Shown piece by piece: positions 58,812 to 64,000 of a stretch of DNA of 64,000 bases. Origin of the DNA: Oceanospirillum multiglobuliferum. Its GTDB lineage: Bacteria > Pseudomonadota > Gammaproteobacteria > Pseudomonadales > Halomonadaceae. The notes below the pieces were generated by a model that saw only the letters and a program-made list of their open reading frames with translations, made no database searches and was not told the origin of the DNA. Within the stretch, counting starts at the first letter, position 1. Each line of letters opens with the position of its first letter. The position numbers and the translations under genes are program-made. The stretch covers positions 124,001-188,000 of the forward strand of contig NZ_FUXG01000001.1 of NCBI RefSeq assembly GCF_900167095.1. The letters are read 5' to 3'.

Positions 58812-61520
58812 CTACTGTAGTTTTCCATGACACTGTTTGTATTTTTTACCTGAGCCACATGGACAAGGTTCATTACGTCCGACTTTGCGCTCATCCCGAA
58901 TAAAGGGTTGAGCCTGCTCCGACTGATTTTGTCCAGCCTCACCATGCATACCCTCTGCTTGAGAGTGCTGATATTGGTATTGCTGTTTGGCCTGAGCTTC
59001 GCGATGGCGACGCTCCATTTCTTCAACCTCTTCCTCTTTCTGCACTTGCACATGGCTTAATATACGAATCACATCATGCTTAATGTTTTTCAGCATATCC
59101 TGAAAGAGTTCAAAGGATTCTCGCTTGTATTCTTGTTTCGGGTTCTTCTGTGCATAGCCCCGCAGGTGAATACCTTGGCGCAGATGATCCATAGCGGCAA
59201 GGTGTTCTTTCCAACGGGTATCAAGTACTTGTAATAAGACCTGTTTCTCAAACTGGCGAATAGTAGTGACGCCAGCCTGAGCTTCCTTCGCACGATAAAC
59301 CTCAATTAGCTCCGCGTGAATCTTTTCACGTAATGAGTCTTCATATAGCTGCTGATCTTCATCTAGCCACTGCTGAATAGGTAGGCGCAAAGCAAACTCA
59401 GCTTCTAAATGTTGCTCTAAACCAGGAATATCCCATTGCTCAGGCATGCTTTGTTCTGGAATGTAATTGCTGATGTTTTCTTGCAATACATCCGCACGAA
59501 TACTATCAATCATCTCGGCTAGAGACTCGCTGCGCAAGACCTCATCCCGCTGTTGATAAACAACTGTGCGCTGGTCATTTGCCACATCATCATATTCAAG
59601 CAGCTGTTTACGAATATCGAAGTTACGACCTTCTACTTTGCGCTGCGCTTTTTCGATGGCACTTGTCACCATACGATGTTCAATAGCTTCGCCATTTTCT
59701 AAACCTAGTGCCTGCATAAAGCCACGCACACGATCAGAAGCAAACAAACGCATCAAGTCATCTTCCAAAGAAAGGAAGAAACGGGTAGAGCCTGGATCAC
59801 CTTGACGACCAGATCGGCCTCGTAGCTGGTTATCAATACGACGTGATTCATGGCGCTCTGAACCGATCACATGCAAACCACCAGCCGCTAAAACATCCTC
59901 ATGGCGTTGCTGCCACTCGGCTTTAGCTGCCGCAATTTGTGCCTCTGTCGGATTATTCAAACGAGCAACTTCAGACTCCCAGTTACCACCCAAAACAATA
60001 TCCGTACCACGACCTGCCATATTAGTCGCGATAGTAACCGCGCCAGGACGACCTGCTTGAGCAATAATTTCAGCTTCGCTGGCGTGCTGTTTAGCATTCA
60101 AGACGTTATGAGGAATGCCAGCTTTCTTTAACAAAGCACTGACAAACTCAGAGGCTTCAATTGAGGCCGTACCCACTAAAATAGGACGTTTGGCTTCGAT
60201 CTTAGCCTTAACATCCTCGATAATGGCATCGAACTTTTCCTGCATCGTTAGATAGATCAGGTCATTACTGTCGATACGTTTTACGGGTTTATTGGTTGGA
60301 ATCACCACAACATCTAAACCGTAAATTTGACGAAACTCAAAAGCTTCAGTATCGGCAGTACCCGTCATACCTGCAAGTTTGTCATACTGACGGAAATAGT
60401 TCTGGAAGGTTGTTGATGCTAAAGTTTGGCTTTCATTCTGAATATGAACACCTTCTTTGGCTTCAACCGCTTGATGTAAACCCTCAGACCAACGACGCCC
60501 CGGCATCGTACGACCGGTGTGCTCATCAACAATTACAACTTCATTTTTCTGTACAATGTAATGTACATCTCGTTGAAATAATGCATGAGCCCGCAAAGCT
60601 GCATTAACATGATGTAGCAAACCAAGGTTGGCAGGGGCATATAGGCTTTCACCCTCTGGCAGCAAGCCATTCTCAGTTAGCAATTCTTCAATAAATTGAT
60701 GCCCATGCTCTGATAGTTCAATAGAGCGCTGCTTTTCATCTTTAAAGAAATGGCCTTCGCCACCCTCTTCCTTACACTCGATAAGGCTAGGCACCAATGT
60801 ATTAATTTTACGATACATCTCTGAGCTGTCTTCAACAGCACCAGAGATAATCAAAGGCGTACGTGCTTCATCGATTAAAATCGAGTCCACTTCATCCACT
60901 ACGGCAAAATACATCTCACGCTGTACACGATCTTCCAAACTGAAAGCCATGTTGTCACGCAGATAGTCAAAACCAAACTCATTGTTGGTACCATAAGTGA
61001 TGTCGCAGGCGTAAGCTGCACGCTTCTGCTCAGGTGTTAACCCCGGTACAGAAACCCCAACCGTTAAGCCTAAAAACTCATATAAGGGACGCATCCAGTC
61101 TGCATCACGACGCGCCAAGTAATCATTCACCGTTACCACATGCACGCCCTTTTGAGCCAATGCATTCAAGTAAACTGCCAATGTGGCAACTAAGGTTTTA
61201 CCCTCACCGGTTCTCATCTCTGCAATTTTGCCGAAATGTAGCGCCATTCCCCCAATTAACTGGGTATCAAAGTGGCGCATCCCCATCACACGGGAACTGG
61301 CCTCGCGAGCAACTGCAAAGGCTTCAGGTAATAGTTTATCTAGGCTTTCCCCTTTAGCGATGCGTTCACGGAACTCAGGGGTTTTAGCTTGTAGTGCCTC
61401 ATCTGACAACACCTTAACTTTCTCTTCTAAGGCATTAGTTTGACGCACAATTTTGCCAAGTCGTTTCAGCTCTCGGTCGTTTTTACTACCGATTAGTTTT
61501 CTTAATAACGATGCAACCAT
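58812..61520 (-). CDS. secA: Preprotein translocase ATPase SecA
   Basis: SecA drives export of unfolded preproteins through SecYEG. It has 902 residues (E. coli 901). Walker A is MRTGEGKT (residues 102-109), the DEAD-like motif is [10 protein letters not shown], and motifs such as [14 protein letters not shown] and [15 protein letters not shown] belong to the second nucleotide-binding domain. The C-terminal zinc-binding tail [14 protein letters not shown] is complete and should bind SecB and phospholipid. No secM is evident upstream, the DciA-like gene being on the other strand. Confidence 0.98.
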   Translation of the reverse strand: MVASLLRKLIGSKNDRELKRLGKIVRQTNALEEKVKVLSDEALQAKTPEFRERIAKGESLDKLLPEAFAVAREASSRVMGMRHFDTQLIGGMALHFGKIAEMRTGEGKTLVATLAVYLNALAQKGVHVVTVNDYLARRDADWMRPLYEFLGLTVGVSVPGLTPEQKRAAYACDITYGTNNEFGFDYLRDNMAFSLEDRVQREMYFAVVDEVDSILIDEARTPLIISGAVEDSSEMYRKINTLVPSLIECKEEGGEGHFFKDEKQRSIELSEHGHQFIEELLTENGLLPEGESLYAPANLGLLHHVNAALRAHALFQRDVHYIVQKNEVVIVDEHTGRTMPGRRWSEGLHQAVEAKEGVHIQNESQTLASTTFQNYFRQYDKLAGMTGTADTEAFEFRQIYGLDVVVIPTNKPVKRIDSNDLIYLTMQEKFDAIIEDVKAKIEAKRPILVGTASIEASEFVSALLKKAGIPHNVLNAKQHASEAEIIAQAGRPGAVTIATNMAGRGTDIVLGGNWESEVARLNNPTEAQIAAAKAEWQQRHEDVLAAGGLHVIGSERHESRRIDNQLRGRSGRQGDPGSTRFFLSLEDDLMRLFASDRVRGFMQALGLENGEAIEHRMVTSAIEKAQRKVEGRNFDIRKQLLEYDDVANDQRTVVYQQRDEVLRSESLAEMIDSIRADVLQENISNYIPEQSMPEQWDIPGLEQHLEAEFALRLPIQQWLDEDQQLYEDSLREKIHAELIEVYRAKEAQAGVTTIRQFEKQVLLQVLDTRWKEHLAAMDHLRQGIHLRGYAQKNPKQEYKRESFELFQDMLKNIKHDVIRILSHVQVQKEEEVEEMERRHREAQAKQQYQYQHSQAEGMHGEAGQNQSEQAQPFIRDERKVGRNEPCPCGSGKKYKQCHGKLQ

Positions 61521-61569
61521 GATTTTTCTTCAGCAGTGAGGACGCCTTAATAACAGGCGTTAAGGCTTG

Positions 61570-61620
61570 AAAAATAAAAAAATTCTGCCTGCATAGTAAC
61601 ACGTACTTTTACAGGCAGAA
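61570..61620 (-). terminator. Terminator after the M23 peptidase gene
   Basis: TTCTGCCTG (61583-61591) pairs with CAGGCAGAA (61612-61620) across a 20-base loop. On the minus strand the stem is followed by seven T residues, ATT and more T. The long loop is unusual, but the T tract is strong. Confidence 0.72.
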
Positions 61621-61638
61621 ATAATTCAGGAGGGCTTT

Positions 61639-62568
61639 TTAACGGCTCGCGCGGTGAATAAACTTGGCAGGGTCTACTGCACGGCCTTTATAACGAACTT
61701 CATAATGTACATGAGGGCCAGTGGAGCGGCCACTACTTCCCATAGCGGCAACAACTTGCCCCTTGCCTACCACGTCACCTACTTTCACTTTTGTAACTTT
61801 ACTATGAGCATAACGCGTGGTGTAGCCAGCACCATGGTCAATTTCAACTAACAAACCATAACCGTAACGAGGCCCAGACCAAGTGACTACACCTGCTGCC
61901 ACTGCGATAACATCGGAACCATCCTTACCCGCAAAATCAACACCTTCATGCCAAGCTAAGCGCCCAGTAAAAGGATCAGCACGCTTACCGTAATTTGAAG
62001 ACAACCAACCTTTACGAATAGGTCGGCCTGCGATAAACACATCATCTTGAATTTTACGATTACCTAGCAAAGACTCGATCACTTGTAGCTGTTGCTCACG
62101 ATCATCAATAGTGCGAGCTAGCTCGTCTATAGTAGAAATAAAATCATCAACTTCAACCGTTATACCCAGCTCGTTAGCCTCTGGACCACCCACTGGTGGA
62201 GCTCTATCGAAGTCAAATTCGCCTTCATCTAAATCAGCAATATGGGTTAAACGTTTCCCTAGTGCATCAAGCCGTACCAAGCGTGCCTGTAGCTCTGCAA
62301 TTCGTACAGTTAGAGCATCAAGTTGTTCACGAGAGGCTTTTCTTAAGTCATCAATTTGCTTTTTTTGTTCTTGAAGATCATCCATCCACTGCTTCGCAGA
62401 TGCATCCGTCATTAGGGGCTGCTCGCTATCTAGCGCCAAATACAGACCCACGCCCCCTACTGATAAAGGTGCTACAATAAATATCGTAACTAGCAAAAAA
62501 ATAATCAGCTTAGAAAGGTGAATATTTTTAGATGTTAAATGTTTATCATCAAAAATTACGACATTCAT
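61639..62568 (-). CDS. Membrane-anchored M23 family peptidase with coiled coil
   Basis: This protein of 309 residues has a membrane anchor (about 20-46), a periplasmic coiled coil (about 62-100 and 135-175) and a C-terminal LytM/M23 domain (about 185-305). The zinc-binding pattern is present: H and D in WHEGVDFAG and the HxH of GPHVHYEV, so unlike NlpD/EnvC-type activators it could be an active endopeptidase that cuts peptidoglycan cross-links. It resembles the M23 gene next to secA and lpxC in many gammaproteobacteria. It is divergent from the DciA-like gene. Confidence 0.9.
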   Translation of the reverse strand: MNVVIFDDKHLTSKNIHLSKLIIFLLVTIFIVAPLSVGGVGLYLALDSEQPLMTDASAKQWMDDLQEQKKQIDDLRKASREQLDALTVRIAELQARLVRLDALGKRLTHIADLDEGEFDFDRAPPVGGPEANELGITVEVDDFISTIDELARTIDDREQQLQVIESLLGNRKIQDDVFIAGRPIRKGWLSSNYGKRADPFTGRLAWHEGVDFAGKDGSDVIAVAAGVVTWSGPRYGYGLLVEIDHGAGYTTRYAHSKVTKVKVGDVVGKGQVVAAMGSSGRSTGPHVHYEVRYKGRAVDPAKFIHRASR

Positions 62569-62631
62569 TTATTCAACCTTATTTCTTGTATTTTAAATAC
62601 TTTTTTCTTGACCTAACAATAGACAGAGTAT

Positions 62632-63093
62632 ATGCGATCATACCGCTCGACAAAACGCCTGAGTGAAATAATTCATACAGATTCCAGTCTTCTCGGTAAG
62701 CTTTTTCATAAAGCTGAAATCTTACAATCTATACAGAAGCAAATAGCATACCTACTACCTGAGCCTTTACAGCACAAGTTTCAACTTGCCAATATTAGCC
62801 GTAAAGAGATTGTTATTCACGTACACTCGGCAGCTCTGCTCTCAAGATTTCGGCTTTGTCAAAATCAGGTAATGCAGTTAATTAACAGCCAATACTCATG
62901 GGCTAAAATTGAGAAAGTTGTTTTAAAAGTTAGACCCCACCGAGATCAAAACACTTCTATAGCAAAACCTCATAGAATTAAAAGCACTGCTATTGCTGAA
63001 ACCGTATTATCTTGCGCCCAAAGCTGTCACGATACCGAACTTAAAAATGCATTACTTTCCTTAGCTAAACATATCGCGCCAGAGCACTTATAA
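62632..63093 (+). CDS. DciA-like protein (DUF721 family)
   Basis: This 153-residue protein resembles the DUF721/DciA family, which in most bacteria lacking DnaC helps load the DnaB helicase. The KH-like core is about 20-105, with the family-like pattern ANISRKEIVIHVHSAALLSRFR, and a basic, probably disordered region follows (VRPHRDQNTSIAKPHRIKS). Its position between the M23 peptidase/secA and lpxC is conserved in relatives. The assignment is by fold pattern and context; direct identity is low. No strong ribosome site precedes the ATG at 62632. Confidence 0.7.
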   Translation: MRSYRSTKRLSEIIHTDSSLLGKLFHKAEILQSIQKQIAYLLPEPLQHKFQLANISRKEIVIHVHSAALLSRFRLCQNQVMQLINSQYSWAKIEKVVLKVRPHRDQNTSIAKPHRIKSTAIAETVLSCAQSCHDTELKNALLSLAKHIAPEHL

Positions 63094-63101
63094 TAAAGGC
63101 T

Positions 63102-63133
63102 AAAAAAAAACCTCAACTAGATGAGGCTTTTTT
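63102..63133. terminator. Bidirectional terminator between dciA-like gene and lpxC
   Basis: CCTCA/TGAGG (63111-63126) with a 6-base loop is flanked by nine A residues on the left and CTTTTTT on the right. The short stem is compensated by long A and T runs, and it lies between two convergent genes. Confidence 0.68.
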
Positions 63134-63147
63134 CAAATCAAAGAATA

Positions 63148-64000
63148 TTAAACTGCAGCGGCAGCGGGTTTCATATAAGAGATTGGCGCTTCTTCTGCAT
63201 CGTCAAAAGTAATAACCTCATAGCACTCTGGGTGCTCCAATAACTCTCTAAGCAGCTTATTATTTAGCCCGTGACCTGATTTATAGCCCGTAAACTGACC
63301 AATTAAGCTAAAGCCTAATAAGTACAAGTCACCAATTGCATCTAGAACTTTATGGCGTACGAACTCGTCCTCATAGCGCAGGCCGTCTTCATTAAGAATG
63401 CTGTACTCATCCACAACAATTGCATTATCCATACTGCCACCAAGCGCAAGATTTTTTGAGCGTAAGAACTCAATGTCTTGCATAAAACCAAAAGTACGCG
63501 CCCGACTTACTTCTTTAACAAAAGAAGTGCTAGAAAAATCAATCGCTATGTCTTGTTTTTGAGAGGCAAATACAGGATGGTCAAAATTAATAGCAAATGA
63601 AACTTTAAAACCATCATAAGGCAGAAAAGAAGCTTCTTTGTCTGCCTCTGTGACAGTTACTGGTTTCTTGATACGAATAAACTGTTTCGCTTTGTTTTGC
63701 TCTTCAATACCAGCAGACTGCAGTAAAAATACAAATGGCCCCGAACTACCATCCATAATGGGTACTTCGGGTGCACTTACATCAACATACAAATTATCAA
63801 TGCCTAAACCAGCCAAAGCAGACAACAGATGCTCAACCGTACCAACTTTGGCAAGATCATTACCAATTGTAGTAGACAATGTTGTTTCGCACACATTCAG
63901 TGCAGTTGCTTTTATTTCAACAACTGGGTCTAAATCTGTTCTACGGAATATAACACCGGTATCAACCGCAGCAGGACGTAGAGTTAAGTAAACTTTCTGA
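63148..64000 (-). CDS. lpxC: UDP-3-O-acyl-N-acetylglucosamine deacetylase (5' end outside window)
   Basis: LpxC is the zinc-dependent committed step of lipid A synthesis. The frame is open to the right edge of the window, so about 20 N-terminal residues are missing; 283 of roughly 304 are visible. The first visible residues read [19 protein letters not shown], family typical. Zinc ligands are the His in [12 protein letters not shown] and the His and Asp in [16 protein letters not shown] later [19 protein letters not shown] includes the catalytic His. LapB, encoded at 21.6 kb, controls LpxC turnover in E. coli. Confidence 0.97.
   Translation of the reverse strand, partial: QKVYLTLRPAAVDTGVIFRRTDLDPVVEIKATALNVCETTLSTTIGNDLAKVGTVEHLLSALAGLGIDNLYVDVSAPEVPIMDGSSGPFVFLLQSAGIEEQNKAKQFIRIKKPVTVTEADKEASFLPYDGFKVSFAINFDHPVFASQKQDIAIDFSSTSFVKEVSRARTFGFMQDIEFLRSKNLALGGSMDNAIVVDEYSILNEDGLRYEDEFVRHKVLDAIGDLYLLGFSLIGQFTGYKSGHGLNNKLLRELLEHPECYEVITFDDAEEAPISYMKPAAAAV

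Overview
The window is a stretch of core chromosome from a gammaproteobacterium. Gene content and order resemble the Pseudomonas/Oceanospirillales group. The main signs are an algU-mucA-mucB-rseC-mucD cluster, the lepA-lepB-rnc-era-recO-pdxJ-acpS operon, gyrA-serC-pheA-hisC-tyrA::aroA-cmk-rpsA with a fused tyrA-aroA gene, and pilB-pilC-pilD-coaE-yacG. The DNA is moderately AT-rich by eye, which fits a marine Oceanospirillales-like bacterium better than Pseudomonas itself; that placement is inference. I see no phage, insertion sequence, CRISPR array or rRNA. There is one tRNA gene, tRNA-Ser(GGA).

Layout. 1-7.4 kb: a YadGH-type ABC exporter coupled to queF, a membrane coiled-coil protein, a YdjA-like nitroreductase, a thioesterase, tRNA-Ser and a BarA/GacS hybrid kinase. 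7.4-13.7 kb (minus strand): the lepA to acpS operon (translation, protein export, RNA processing, DNA repair, PLP and ACP maturation). 13.9-18.1 kb (minus): the envelope-stress sigma factor, its two regulators, RseC and a periplasmic protease. 18.4-20.7 kb: nadB and sdhE-ygfX. 20.9-28.6 kb: ihfB-lapA-lapB, pyrF, comEA, a short-chain dehydrogenase, fxsA, groES-groEL behind a heat-shock promoter, and trmJ. 28.6-32.6 kb (minus): a three-gene unit encoding an NHL-repeat protein, an 88-residue protein and a chemoreceptor. 32.8-44.0 kb (minus): rpsA back to gyrA, including the serine/aromatic/histidine aminotransferase block. 44.3-50.4 kb: a second chemoreceptor, rdgC, an acyltransferase, a cation efflux protein and a small unknown protein. 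50.4-56.2 kb: a DinB-fold protein, the major type IV pilin and its assembly genes, coaE and yacG. 56.4-64.0 kb: a Nudix-ThiE fusion, argJ, secA, an M23 peptidase, a DciA-like protein and lpxC, which is cut by the window end.

Most genes are housekeeping genes and look intact. Less ordinary points are: (1) a 33-bp array of three contiguous 11-bp PhoB-type half-sites upstream of the second chemoreceptor, which suggests a phosphate-starvation chemoreceptor; (2) the NHL-repeat/small protein/chemoreceptor operon, which may be an undescribed sensory unit; (3) a gene order in which ihfB-lapAB lies about 12 kb from rpsA in the opposite orientation, as expected if one inversion split the usual rpsA-ihfB pair, with the NHL operon at one breakpoint; (4) several operator-like inverted repeats in the serC and pilA upstream regions. 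Promoters and terminators were called by eye and no similarity search was run.
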